32,881 nucleotides of DNA, taken from Promethearchaeum sp. GTDB taxonomy: Archaea > Asgardarchaeota > Lokiarchaeia > Sigyniarchaeales > Promethearchaeaceae. Both the position numbers and the translations under genes were made by a program. A model generated the notes under the pieces. It was not told the DNA's origin. It saw only the letters and a list, made by a program, of their open reading frames with translations, and did no database searches. Positions 24,847-32,881 of this stretch are shown here, piece after piece (position 1 is the first letter of the stretch; every line of letters starts with the position of its first letter). The stretch covers positions 1 through 32,881 of the forward strand of contig JAUWOE010000013.1 of the NCBI GenBank assembly GCA_030612265.1. The letters are read 5' to 3'.

Positions 24847-25425
24847 TTATTTATAGATTATATATCCAATAAAACTTAAGCTAAAAAGCCCAATAAAGAA
24901 ATAGTCTGCCCAATCAATAACTCCATCAAAAAATATTTCAGCAGAAGTAAAAAATATAGCAACTAGCATAACAATTCCTTCACAGATTTCCAATATATTA
25001 GAGCTTTTTTTCTTCTTTTTTTCTTTAAAAGTACCATTGATTTTCGCTTCTCTGCAATTAATAAAAATTTTTCATGATGACTATTTTGTAAAAAGAATTG
25101 ATGAAAAGTGATTGGAAAATCACAACCACTACATTTAGGTTTCAGAACTTTATGTTTTTTGGCAGCTTGCTCGATTTCTTCTTTTGAAAAAGGGCATTAG
25201 CGAGAAATATAATGTTTACAATCCATGCATGTTATTATATTTAACTTACGAAATGCGAACATCTGTTTCATGGATACTTTCTTTGGATCTGATCTAAGAG
25301 GTTGTACGATTTTTTCTTTTTCTGGATCATCATATTCTAAAAATTCACAACTCCAAAGACCATAAATATTTTTTCCATTTAATCTTTTAGGGGAGAATAA
25401 TAAACAATATATAACTTTCTCAATT
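24847..25425 (-). pseudogene. Decayed zinc-ribbon and membrane-tail protein gene
   Basis: On the minus strand an open frame of about 75 codons (IYCLLFSPKRLNGKNIYGLW ... IITCMDCKHYISR) runs into TAA at 25199-25197. It resumes directly as CPFSKEEIEQAAKKHKVLKP ... CSGCDFPITFHQFF, completing a CxxC...CxxC zinc site, then needs a frameshift near the Lys-rich stretch. The rest continues KKKSSNILEICEGIVMLVAI and two transmembrane helices (FFTSAEIFFDGVIDW; YFFIGLFSLSFIGYIIYK), ending TAA at 24849-24847. No start codon is found before 25425, where the DUF401 gene begins on the other strand. It was probably a small zinc-ribbon membrane protein. This fills the otherwise empty 24800-25434 interval. Confidence 0.65.
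25406..25415 (+). promoter_or_regulatory. TATA box for the DUF401 permease gene
   Basis: AATATATAAC is centred 25 to 26 bases before the GTG at 25435, predicting a leaderless transcript starting at the GTG. Confidence 0.45.
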
Positions 25426-25434
25426 TTCTCAATT

Positions 25435-26625
25435 GTGATTCCCCCGATTTACACTTTTATCATTATTTTAATACTAATTCTGGTTTTTTCAAAGTATGAA
25501 CTTGGAATAGTATTATTCATAGGTGCAATTTTATTTGGATTATTAGCAGAGGTTAATCTTATTGCAGTATTTGGTATTGTATTTTTAGATCCTTCCATAA
25601 TTTTACTCGCAATTGCTGTGACCCTTATTCCAATTTTAGGTGCCATAATGGAAGAATCTAAAATGATGCTGGAACTCATAGAGAAATTAAATATTTCTAA
25701 AAATTTTGCTCTTATGCTATCACCTGCCTTATTTGGGCTTCTTCCTGTGGCTGGGGGGGCTTTAATGAGTGCTCCAATTGTAGATCAAATAGATTCCGAA
25801 TTAAATATAAATAAAAAAGTAGCAATAAATATATGGTTTCGACATGTTTTCATCCTTATTTATCCATTATCTTCAGTTTTAATTGTTTCAAGTGTATTAA
25901 CAGAAATTCCACTTTATACAATCGTGCTTGTTATGCTTGCGCCATTTTCATTGATGGTTCTATTAGGATATATATTTTTTATTAGATCTATCCCCAAAAC
26001 AGAAAAAAAAAATCATCGAGATCTTAAACGTGCATTTCGAAATTTTATTCCTATAATTATTGCACCTATTATTGATTTAATCGGTAGAAGCATTTGGTCT
26101 ATTGATTATTCAGAGATATTTTTAATAATTGGGTTATGTATTAGTCTTATTCTTGGGTTAAAGTTCGCAGATTTTGGTTTTAAAAGTTTATTTAAGTTTG
26201 CTAATAAAATGCGAGTTTGGAGATTTCCATTACTTATCATATCAATGTTCTTGTTTTTGGAAATTTTTATAGAATCAGGAGTACCAGATCAAATAGCGAC
26301 TTATAACTTGTCCCTTCCACTATTCTTAATGTTATCTTTTATATTAGGTTTTTCTACTGGGCGCGCTCAATTACCTCTTACAATTCTTATTCCGATCTAC
26401 TTAACTCAATATAGCTTAATAGTATTTCCGATATTTGACTTTGTTCTAATATATTCTGCAACATTTCTGGGCTATATTATTACACCACTTCACCCTTGTG
26501 TTTCATATACTTATCAATATTTCAAAACAAACTACAAAAATACCTTTAAATATCTTGCATTACCTACTTTTATTTCTTTTGCTATTATGATACTTTTATC
26601 TGTAATTGCATTTCTTTTTAAGTAA
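25435..26625 (+). CDS. DUF401 (COG1906) family membrane permease
   Basis: 396 residues with about ten to twelve hydrophobic helices. The conserved block SPALFGLLPVAGGALMSAPIVD (about 98-119) and the following NIWFRHVF with a Pro-rich helix are hallmarks of the DUF401 family of uncharacterised integral membrane proteins in archaea and bacteria. A second half repeats the logic with GFSTGRAQLPLTILIP and ITPLHPC. The pattern resembles anion or dicarboxylate permeases, but the substrate is unknown. The GTG start is supported by a TATA box 26 bases upstream (leaderless). It is followed after 42 bases by the Lys-rich protein. Confidence 0.85.
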   Translation: MIPPIYTFIIILILILVFSKYELGIVLFIGAILFGLLAEVNLIAVFGIVFLDPSIILLAIAVTLIPILGAIMEESKMMLELIEKLNISKNFALMLSPALFGLLPVAGGALMSAPIVDQIDSELNINKKVAINIWFRHVFILIYPLSSVLIVSSVLTEIPLYTIVLVMLAPFSLMVLLGYIFFIRSIPKTEKKNHRDLKRAFRNFIPIIIAPIIDLIGRSIWSIDYSEIFLIIGLCISLILGLKFADFGFKSLFKFANKMRVWRFPLLIISMFLFLEIFIESGVPDQIATYNLSLPLFLMLSFILGFSTGRAQLPLTILIPIYLTQYSLIVFPIFDFVLIYSATFLGYIITPLHPCVSYTYQYFKTNYKNTFKYLALPTFISFAIMILLSVIAFLFK

Positions 26626-26667
26626 GTAAATTAAAAGTAAATTAAAAAATTATAAGCGGTCTGTATA

Positions 26668-27024
26668 ATGCCCCCTACAAAAAAAAAATCGACTCAGAAA
26701 AAGCGAACTAATGGAAAACGTTCAAATTGGAAAAATCTCAGACGAGATTCTCGAGGTCGATGGATTTCATCAAAAGCAGCAAAAACTATTGGTGTTAAGG
26801 CAAAAAAACCTCTCAAAAAGGATATAAAGAAAAAAACTAGTGGGGTTAAAGAGGAAAAAGAAGTAACTAAAATTCTAAGTCAACTTGAACAAAATTTCGC
26901 AGTTGATTGCCCACGATGTGGAGGCGATTTGAAACATCATAGAATTCGGTGCGGGCCAGATCGATTAATTTCTGTTAAAAAATGTAGTATATGTAATTAC
27001 TGGATACCTTTAAGTGAAAAATAA
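26668..27024 (+). CDS. Lys/Arg-rich protein with an AT-hook-like patch and C-terminal zinc ribbon
   Basis: 118 residues. The first 70 are strongly basic (PTKKKSTQKKRTNGKR, then RRDSRGRWISSKAAKTIG, then KAKKPLKKDIKKK), with an AT-hook-like RGRW core. The C-terminal half carries a zinc ribbon, CPRCGG near residue 89 and CSICNYW near 110. The charge pattern strongly suggests nucleic-acid binding, perhaps a chromatin-associated or ribosome-associated protein. I do not recognise the family. It is convergent with the carbonic anhydrase gene, whose stop is only five bases away. Confidence 0.65.
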   Translation: MPPTKKKSTQKKRTNGKRSNWKNLRRDSRGRWISSKAAKTIGVKAKKPLKKDIKKKTSGVKEEKEVTKILSQLEQNFAVDCPRCGGDLKHHRIRCGPDRLISVKKCSICNYWIPLSEK

Positions 27025-27028
27025 TAAA

Positions 27029-27583
27029 TTAAAGTGAATCATCCAAATAAGGTTCCAAACCAGGATGATTTTGTCCTCCTTCTATGAATTTCTTTGCATT
27101 ATTGACATAATCAATTGCAGCTTGTTTATTTTTTGCAATTATTGATTCTGGTAGATTCTTTTTTGGTTTTGCTGGAGTTCCAACGACTAAAGTTAAAGTT
27201 GGGATCTCATTTCGAGCGGTAGCTCCTCCCGCCACTATTGCCCCTTCTCCGACCTTACTCCCTTGTAAAATGGTTGAACTGATTCCTATAAGTGAACAGC
27301 GTTCCACGATGCAGGGTCCATGAATCATAGCGCAATGGCCTACGATCACATGATCTTCAATTATACAATTCGTTCCAGCTTGCGAATGCACAACGCAATT
27401 ATCTTGTATTGAAGTATTCTTTCCGATTTTAATGGAACAATTATCTCCCCTTAAAACAGCGCCATACCAAATATTTGCACCTGCCTCAATTGTTACATTC
27501 CCAATTATTGTTGCATTAGGAGCGATAAATGCCTTTGGACTAATTTTTGGCTTTAATCCGGTAACTGGACTAGAGATTATCAT
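27029..27583 (-). CDS. Gamma-class carbonic anhydrase family protein
   Basis: 184 residues forming a left-handed beta-helix of hexapeptide repeats (GNVTIEAGANIWYGAVLRGD and so on). The three zinc-binding His of the family are present: His66 (CVVHSQ), His83 (VGHCAM) and His88 (MIHG). The acidic loop with the proton-shuttle Glu of methanogen Cam is not seen, so it belongs to the CamH/YrdA-like branch, many members of which have low or unknown activity. The start codon overlaps the stop of the PhzF-like gene (ATGA, 4 bases), so the two are translated together. Confidence 0.85.
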   Translation of the reverse strand: MIISSPVTGLKPKISPKAFIAPNATIIGNVTIEAGANIWYGAVLRGDNCSIKIGKNTSIQDNCVVHSQAGTNCIIEDHVIVGHCAMIHGPCIVERCSLIGISSTILQGSKVGEGAIVAGGATARNEIPTLTLVVGTPAKPKKNLPESIIAKNKQAAIDYVNNAKKFIEGGQNHPGLEPYLDDSL

Positions 27584-28509
27584 AATATCGTTCCCTCAAC
27601 TACAAGATTGACCAGTCCGCCAATTGAAACATTTATTACTCCATCTGATTCAATTACAGCCTTTGCTAGTATTAGAGAGGGCCGCCCAATCTCATAACCC
27701 TGTTCAATTCGAACATCGACATTGTCTTGACCGAAATACTTATATTTAGCTAAATATCCCGCCAAACCGCCATTACTACTCCCGGTGGCAGCATCTTCAG
27801 GAATTCCATAATATTCTGCAAAAACTCTTACATGAAGATCATTTTCGGGATGTTTAGTTTCGGAGCAGAATGCTAAGATTAATTTAGCTTGTGTTCTTTG
27901 GATAAGCCAATTATATCTTTCAAGATTGATTTTTATCTGTTTTAAGATTTCAAGGTTTTTTAATGGAACTAAAATAACTGGTAATCCGATAGTAACCTCT
28001 TGAATGGGAAATTTTTTATCAAAATCTTGAGGATCTAACCCTAATATTTTACTTAATAGTACAGGTTCATAAATACGTCCAAATTCAGGATTTTTTTGGT
28101 TTGATGATAAGCACAGTTTATTTTTTGATATAAAATTTGAATTTCCTTTTTTTTCTATTTGACTTATTTCAATCGTTACTTGACCTGAAGGTAAGTTGAG
28201 TGAAATATTATCCCTTTTTTCAGACAAGAGAAAATTTTTGATAATAAATGCAGTTCCAAGTGTCGGATGACCAGAAAATGATACTTCTCTTTCAGGTGTG
28301 AAAATTCTCACGTTGTAACTTCCATCGGGATTAGGTTGATTTTGGACAAAACTAACCTCGGGGAGACTTAATTCTCCAGCAATTCTTTGCATCAGCTCAA
28401 CTTTCAATGGCTGATCACATTCAATGACTGCCACTTGATTTCCTGTATATTTTCTGGTTGCAAAAACGTCTACAATGAAAAATTTCATAGGCTGCATCGA
28501 ATTCTCCAT
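27580..28509 (-). CDS. PhzF-family isomerase/epimerase-like protein
   Basis: 309 residues with the two-domain fold of PhzF, diaminopimelate epimerase and proline racemase relatives. The catalytic Glu51 (SLPEVSFVQ), the GHPTLGTAF loop and the PEDAATGSSNGGLAGYL signature near residue 235 are intact. PhzF members catalyse proton transfers on varied substrates; phenazine synthesis is not suggested by the context. The ATG at 28509 is used here, but ATG codons at residues 5 and 8 are also possible, and the conserved sequence starts at MKFFIVDVFA. It overlaps the carbonic anhydrase-like gene by four bases and is probably first in that operon. Confidence 0.88.
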   Translation of the reverse strand: MENSMQPMKFFIVDVFATRKYTGNQVAVIECDQPLKVELMQRIAGELSLPEVSFVQNQPNPDGSYNVRIFTPEREVSFSGHPTLGTAFIIKNFLLSEKRDNISLNLPSGQVTIEISQIEKKGNSNFISKNKLCLSSNQKNPEFGRIYEPVLLSKILGLDPQDFDKKFPIQEVTIGLPVILVPLKNLEILKQIKINLERYNWLIQRTQAKLILAFCSETKHPENDLHVRVFAEYYGIPEDAATGSSNGGLAGYLAKYKYFGQDNVDVRIEQGYEIGRPSLILAKAVIESDGVINVSIGGLVNLVVEGTIL

Positions 28510-28571
28510 GATATTAAATTGAATATATGATATAAAAAAAAAATAATCAATTTCTTTTTAACTTTCTTTCG

Positions 28572-31500
28572 TTAAACAAACAAATTAATTAAAGAGCTTT
28601 CTTCATCGAGTAAGGGTAATCCATTTAGAATTTCATTCAGTTCAGGTTGAATTGCACTATATTTAGTAGAAAGGGCGTCAATGATAAAGTATAATACCTT
28701 TATTTCAAAATTTTCTAATAAAATTTTCTTTACGATTCCTAAACTACTAAGCAATGAATCAATATTTGATTTTATATCTGTTAAATTCTCCTTTGCTTGA
28801 ATTCGCGATAAAGCCGAAAGAAGAATCATCAAGCTAGAACTATCAAAATCATTTCTTCGTGCCATTCTTTTAGATAATTTTTCATATTTTCCTGCAGCAT
28901 CCAGAAATTTTTTATTATTAAGATCATCAAAGATATCTTTATAATAAGCGCGAATCATTTTTTGTCTTTTTTCTTTAAGATCTTTGAATTTTTCCTTGGT
29001 CTTATTTAAATCTTGCATGAGTTGTGAAACTTGGTTCTTTAAAAAGGTATCATCAGATTCGGAAATATCTTTGGGTTGAGATGGTTCTTCTTGATCTGAT
29101 TCTGGTTCCTTTTTCCCGTTTAAACTTGAAATTAAATGTTTGACAAATGAGGATTCCCAGTCCAGTAAGTGGAGTTTGAATTCAAATGCTACTAGTATTT
29201 CTCTTAACATGTATATTGCAATAGATTTATTCCAAAAGCGAATAAAAATATCCAATAATTGGATTTCTTCTGATTTTGCAAGTTCTTTATATTTCTTTGA
29301 TAATTGAAAAATATATTTTTCAAAAGTTTTATAGACATCTTCAGATTGCTTGATTTTTAATAATAATAAAAATCCCATAACGATTGAATCTATTGAAAAA
29401 ATATCTAAATTGCGTTTATTTAGCTCATTGACTGCATCTAAATAACAAGTAGATGCTTCATCATATTGTTGATGATAAAGATACCTTTGACATTCTCCCC
29501 AAAATTTATCCTCAAGAGTTTTCCTTTTTGACTTCAATTGTGGATTAAAGGCTAGTTTTTCAATTAATAGATCATAATTAGATGGAATTTTTTTGACATT
29601 TTCTTCAGGACTGATGGTTTTTCCTTGTAATAACGCTTTAATATCCGAATCATCACCCAAAAGTGTTTCCAAAATCAATCTTTCTTCTGGGAATAACGCT
29701 AATACATCAAATAATTTTAATGCACTTTTTATCTGCTCAGTTCTTTTAGCATTGATCATAAACAATGTATATTGAATTAATTTAATTGGAAATGTCTCAG
29801 AAAATATTCTTTTTGAGCTAGATGCTTTGAATATAAAATTATCTAATTCCTTTTGAATTAAATCAACCTTCTTAATCATAAGATAAATTAAACTCGCTAC
29901 AGCTGCACTAATCCCTGCTAGTTCGAATTTTTTTGTAGATACAAGTTTTTTTGCAATGTCAACATAAACTTCAGCAGCATCAGAAAGATTTTTTGTACTA
30001 ATTAGATCAATTCCTTTTTGGAAATAACGTTTCTTTAAACCAATTCGCATTCTCAATAAGCTTTGGGATGCCATTCGCTGATCTCTCGCTTGATTTGTTA
30101 ATTGAGAAAGTTGATCAGCGTAAATTTGCATATGTTGCTTCTGTTTTGCTAATAATGCAACCGAACTTCCTTTTTCTTCTTCAATTTTCTCCATGCGATT
30201 GAAATAAGCTCCAAAAATATCTTGATCTTTAATTTTTCTGTTATATGTTCTTGCTTCTTTCAAATCTCCTTTTTCTATATAATAATTAACTATTAATGAA
30301 AGAAGGGGATCTAAATTCACTTCTTTTTCTTCAAAATAACTTTTGATGACCTGTTCAATTTGATGTATTATATCTACACCTTTTAAGATTGATTCTCCAT
30401 CGCTTTTCTTTGCTATTTTAATTCCCAAATCTTTTAGAAATTCAATATATATTTCAGAAAATCTTTTTGCTTCATCGTAAAGAAGATGATTACGGTAAAG
30501 CTTTATTAAAGCAGTCAAAATATTCTCAAATTCAACTGAATCTATTGATTGAGAAATTTTTTTCACAGAATTTGTGATATCATTTAATTTTAATTTTAAA
30601 AATTTACTTCTACGAATTTCAGGTAGAAAATGTATTTCATTTATAAATTTACCAAGCATATCTCCTTGAATATATATATCAAAAACTTTTTCCAATACAT
30701 CAAAAGAAAGAATTTCCATACCAATAGAACGCAACCAGTCAGCTTGCTTTTTTACCAATAAGGATGCCTGATTAAAATCTTTATTATAAACTAAAAATTC
30801 AGATTTTTTATATATATCTTTATTCATTTCATAAAAAATAAGACTCTCTTCCTTAACATAATCAAATAAGAAATCACACATTTTCTTTAGATCTTTTAAT
30901 TCGTATTGTTTTGTTTCTTTTTTGTATTTTTCTTCTACCTTTACGGATGCTTTTGTTAATTGTTTCTTCAAGCTATTTGATTGTATCTTTTTAACAATAG
31001 CTTCAACTTTTTGAAAATCATGAGCTTTAATGAATAAATGCCCCATTTGTAATAGATATTGATCAATATTCTCTGATTTGACATCAAAAGATTCCCAAAT
31101 ATTATATAATTCATCTAAAGTTAATTTTGCAGTATACACATCATTATTGTTTAAGTGTTTCTCTAAAATTCTTTTTAAAATCTTAACAACTTTATTTGCA
31201 AAAACCTTAATTGATTCAAACAATCCCGCTTTTTGATATCTTTGAAAGCATAGATATAATTGTGATTTAGCATATTCATCTTGTCCAATTGAAGATAAAT
31301 AATCTGCAGACCCCGCTATTTTTTGAGTGACCTCTTCTAATATTTTGACCAATTCATTATGATCAAATTTTTCTAGTAAAGCAAATGCGTTTTGGGTTTC
31401 ACAAGCAGCAATCCAAGAATCAATTGCTAATGTAAAACTTTTCTTCATAAGTTCTGTATTTGATAGCTCAATTCGTGCCCAGTTTCCCGCCATCTCAAAT

Positions 31501-32306
31501 AATTGAGCGGCATCTCCAAATTTGTTCTCTCTAAAAAGACGATTTCCTTGCGAGATTAACTGATCAACATGCATTTTTCGAAAACGATCTGAAAACACAG
31601 GATTAAAGCTTGAAATTATATTTGCTGCTCTTAGAAATTCACCATCTCTTGAATAAAGCCCTGCTGCTTGTTCGGCATAAATAGTCCAATCGAAATCTTG
31701 ATTTTTTCGAGCAATTTTCGCAATTTTTTCTACTAATTTTCCTGCTTCTTTCCAATTTTGTTGTTCAATTTCGAAATTTACTCTTTTAAAAAGTGAGGGG
31801 ATCCTTAACCATGCATTTCTTTGTAATATAATCATATCTCCGCCTATTATACTTTCGGTTAGGGATTTAATTATCATTTTCAAGACATTTGGGCTCCCTA
31901 AATCAGAAATACATGCTTCAAATGGATAATCTGTCCAAATCCATTCTAATAATTCATTAGCTGAGGTATCAATCACATTATTTTTATCTCGAAAAAGGAC
32001 TATTGTATGAATGTCTCTTTTCATTCCTTGGATTATTTTCATCAATTCTTTAAAAATTTCAATATCACTTTCGGAATTAGGGTTTAAAAAATATAATATC
32101 CCGTCTGCCATAGATATCAGATTATCATAGTCTGCGTTTATGTTCATAGGCACTTCAAAAGTAAGGTTTATGTTATCTTCTTGATATTCCCATTGAGAAA
32201 CATCCTCAATTGAAACATTCTCAAGACCTCCTTTTTGTAAATATTCTAAAACCGTTTCGTTTTCTCCTAATACTAAAATATTAAACATATATGACATTTC
32301 AGACAT
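28572..32306 (-). CDS. Giant pseudo-GTPase/alpha-solenoid fusion protein (1244 aa)
   Basis: 1244 residues, the largest gene here. Residues 1-155 follow the strand order of a Ras-type GTPase: beta1 FNILVLG, a switch-like region, MADGILYFLNP at the beta4 position, TIVLFRDKNNV where G4 should be, and a final helix with NVLKMIIKSLTESI. But the P-loop GxxxxGK[ST], the DxxG and the N/TKxD are all absent, so it should not bind GTP in the normal way. From about 170 to the end it is helical, with TPR-like pairs such as WKEAGKLVEKIAKIARK and NKFGDAAQLFEMAGNWARIE; a charged linker and coiled coil lie near 1085-1130. The whole is a cytoplasmic scaffold with no transmembrane segment. A trafficking role is speculative. 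I know of no named family with this architecture. Confidence 0.75.
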   Translation of the reverse strand: MSEMSYMFNILVLGENETVLEYLQKGGLENVSIEDVSQWEYQEDNINLTFEVPMNINADYDNLISMADGILYFLNPNSESDIEIFKELMKIIQGMKRDIHTIVLFRDKNNVIDTSANELLEWIWTDYPFEACISDLGSPNVLKMIIKSLTESIIGGDMIILQRNAWLRIPSLFKRVNFEIEQQNWKEAGKLVEKIAKIARKNQDFDWTIYAEQAAGLYSRDGEFLRAANIISSFNPVFSDRFRKMHVDQLISQGNRLFRENKFGDAAQLFEMAGNWARIELSNTELMKKSFTLAIDSWIAACETQNAFALLEKFDHNELVKILEEVTQKIAGSADYLSSIGQDEYAKSQLYLCFQRYQKAGLFESIKVFANKVVKILKRILEKHLNNNDVYTAKLTLDELYNIWESFDVKSENIDQYLLQMGHLFIKAHDFQKVEAIVKKIQSNSLKKQLTKASVKVEEKYKKETKQYELKDLKKMCDFLFDYVKEESLIFYEMNKDIYKKSEFLVYNKDFNQASLLVKKQADWLRSIGMEILSFDVLEKVFDIYIQGDMLGKFINEIHFLPEIRRSKFLKLKLNDITNSVKKISQSIDSVEFENILTALIKLYRNHLLYDEAKRFSEIYIEFLKDLGIKIAKKSDGESILKGVDIIHQIEQVIKSYFEEKEVNLDPLLSLIVNYYIEKGDLKEARTYNRKIKDQDIFGAYFNRMEKIEEEKGSSVALLAKQKQHMQIYADQLSQLTNQARDQRMASQSLLRMRIGLKKRYFQKGIDLISTKNLSDAAEVYVDIAKKLVSTKKFELAGISAAVASLIYLMIKKVDLIQKELDNFIFKASSSKRIFSETFPIKLIQYTLFMINAKRTEQIKSALKLFDVLALFPEERLILETLLGDDSDIKALLQGKTISPEENVKKIPSNYDLLIEKLAFNPQLKSKRKTLEDKFWGECQRYLYHQQYDEASTCYLDAVNELNKRNLDIFSIDSIVMGFLLLLKIKQSEDVYKTFEKYIFQLSKKYKELAKSEEIQLLDIFIRFWNKSIAIYMLREILVAFEFKLHLLDWESSFVKHLISSLNGKKEPESDQEEPSQPKDISESDDTFLKNQVSQLMQDLNKTKEKFKDLKEKRQKMIRAYYKDIFDDLNNKKFLDAAGKYEKLSKRMARRNDFDSSSLMILLSALSRIQAKENLTDIKSNIDSLLSSLGIVKKILLENFEIKVLYFIIDALSTKYSAIQPELNEILNGLPLLDEESSLINLFV

Positions 32307-32412
32307 TGAATTTATTCCTAATTTCTCCGTTTTTTTCTATTCTTACAAGTATTTTAGCTCCCTATTTTAAATAATTTTTTCCCCTTCCTTTAACAAAATG
32401 TAAAAAATTTTT

Positions 32413-32433
32413 GAATCATATTCGAATCATATT
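32413..32433 (+). repeat. Two direct copies of GAATCATATT at 11-base spacing
   Basis: GAATCATATT occurs at 32413-32422 and 32424-32433, one helical turn apart, directly upstream of the start codon at 32438 in the region shared with the divergent 1244-residue gene. It could be an operator, or chance in AT-rich DNA. Confidence 0.4.
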
Positions 32434-32437
32434 ACAT

Positions 32438-32857
32438 ATGGTAGATTATGAGTCAAAAAAGCTCGCCACATGCTTCATTCAACCATTTTCTCAAAATATT
32501 CAAATTCCATCTAATATTTTTGATGAGATTCAGCCCATCGGGAAGAATGTTGTTGCTGTTATTCCGGGTGAATCTAAGAAATTAACATTTTTCTTAACTA
32601 ATGCAGATAAAGTACTTTTTATTAAACTCATTTTAGATAAATCAAGTTTAAACGAAGTTTTCTTTACATCTTTAAGAGAAACAATGATTGAACTTAAAAT
32701 TGAAAACCTTTTTTCAACCGGGGTTTGTTTTAAAGAAGAAATATGTGTTTGGGAAGGAGTATTTGAATTTGACAAAGGTGATTATAATGAAATCCAAGAA
32801 AAATTCTCCAAAGTTACCCATGTAAAGAAAGCAAAATTCGAGAAACTTAATGTCTAA
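32438..32857 (+). CDS. Small alpha/beta protein of unknown function (139 aa)
   Basis: 139 residues from the ATG at 32438; an in-frame TTG at 32411 would add nine residues but lies in the operator-like repeat. The sequence alternates strands and helices (KKLATCFIQPF, NVVAVIPGE, KVLFIKLILDK, LRETMIELKIENL, ICVWEGVFEF), compatible with a ferredoxin-like or ACT-type ligand-binding domain, but no diagnostic motif is present. No signal peptide or membrane segment is seen. It is divergent from the pseudo-GTPase/solenoid gene with a shared 130-base control region, so a functional link is possible. Function is unknown. Confidence 0.6.
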   Translation: MVDYESKKLATCFIQPFSQNIQIPSNIFDEIQPIGKNVVAVIPGESKKLTFFLTNADKVLFIKLILDKSSLNEVFFTSLRETMIELKIENLFSTGVCFKEEICVWEGVFEFDKGDYNEIQEKFSKVTHVKKAKFEKLNV

Positions 32858-32881
32858 ATTATAAAGTGATTAAAAAAAATG

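Overview
This 32.9 kb window is AT-rich, gene-dense DNA from an archaeon, most likely an Asgard (Promethearchaeota, Lokiarchaeia-like) lineage. The points in favour are a Ras/Rab-family small GTPase with all five G motifs (13241-13834), TATA-box promoters about 26 nt upstream of several start codons (leaderless genes), many small zinc-ribbon proteins, and bacterial-type signalling genes mixed with archaeal ones. The lineage is an inference from gene content; no rRNA or other phylogenetic marker is present, and I saw no tRNA, CRISPR array, insertion sequence or replication origin.

Layout. 1-2477 (minus) holds two tandem, near-identical peptide-type ABC substrate-binding protein genes; the second runs off the left edge. 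2622-5468 (plus) is a two-gene operon: a saccharopine-dehydrogenase-like oxidoreductase and an FGGY sugar kinase. 5670-8076 is a coupled membrane pair: a CBS-domain membrane protein and a Gly/Arg/Tyr/Trp-rich protein with a C-terminal double zinc ribbon. 8191-9150 is a polytopic membrane protein with a coiled middle, followed by an MFS transporter broken by two stops and a frameshift (9190-10501). 10586-11952 has a small hypothetical and an SDR oxidoreductase. 12014-14229 has a D-Ala-D-Ala-ligase-like ATP-grasp enzyme, divergent from the small GTPase, which is followed by a headless duplicate of itself. 14354-16633 is a hybrid histidine kinase.

16964-18932 holds a transglutaminase-like protein, a small zinc-ribbon protein and mtnA (methionine salvage). 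19019-19852 is a membrane sensor with a Cys-rich tail. Next come a decayed 3' remnant of mtnA, an overlapping HepT/MntA-type toxin-antitoxin pair, and a protein with an RGG-like repeat tail (21151-21954). 21981-22366 is a scar where two divergent genes have each lost their 5' ends. 22411-24799 (minus) holds a GPH sugar:cation symporter, a 57-residue zinc-ribbon protein and a metallo-beta-lactamase-fold hydrolase. 24847-25425 is a decayed zinc-ribbon/membrane gene. 25435-27024 has a DUF401 permease and a Lys-rich zinc-ribbon protein. 27029-28509 (minus) is an overlapping gamma-carbonic anhydrase/PhzF pair.

The right end is dominated by a 1244-residue protein (28572-32306, minus). Its N-terminus looks like a small-GTPase fold that has lost its nucleotide-binding motifs, and it is fused to a roughly 1000-residue helical-repeat solenoid. 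A small protein of unknown function is divergent from it.

Two themes stand out. First, local tandem duplication and decay: duplicated binding proteins, a duplicated GTPase 3' half, an mtnA remnant and several broken genes, all within 33 kb. Second, candidate archaeal membrane/trafficking and regulatory proteins with unusual architecture: the pseudo-GTPase-solenoid, the R/Y/W-rich membrane protein with zinc ribbons, and the RGG-like repeat protein.
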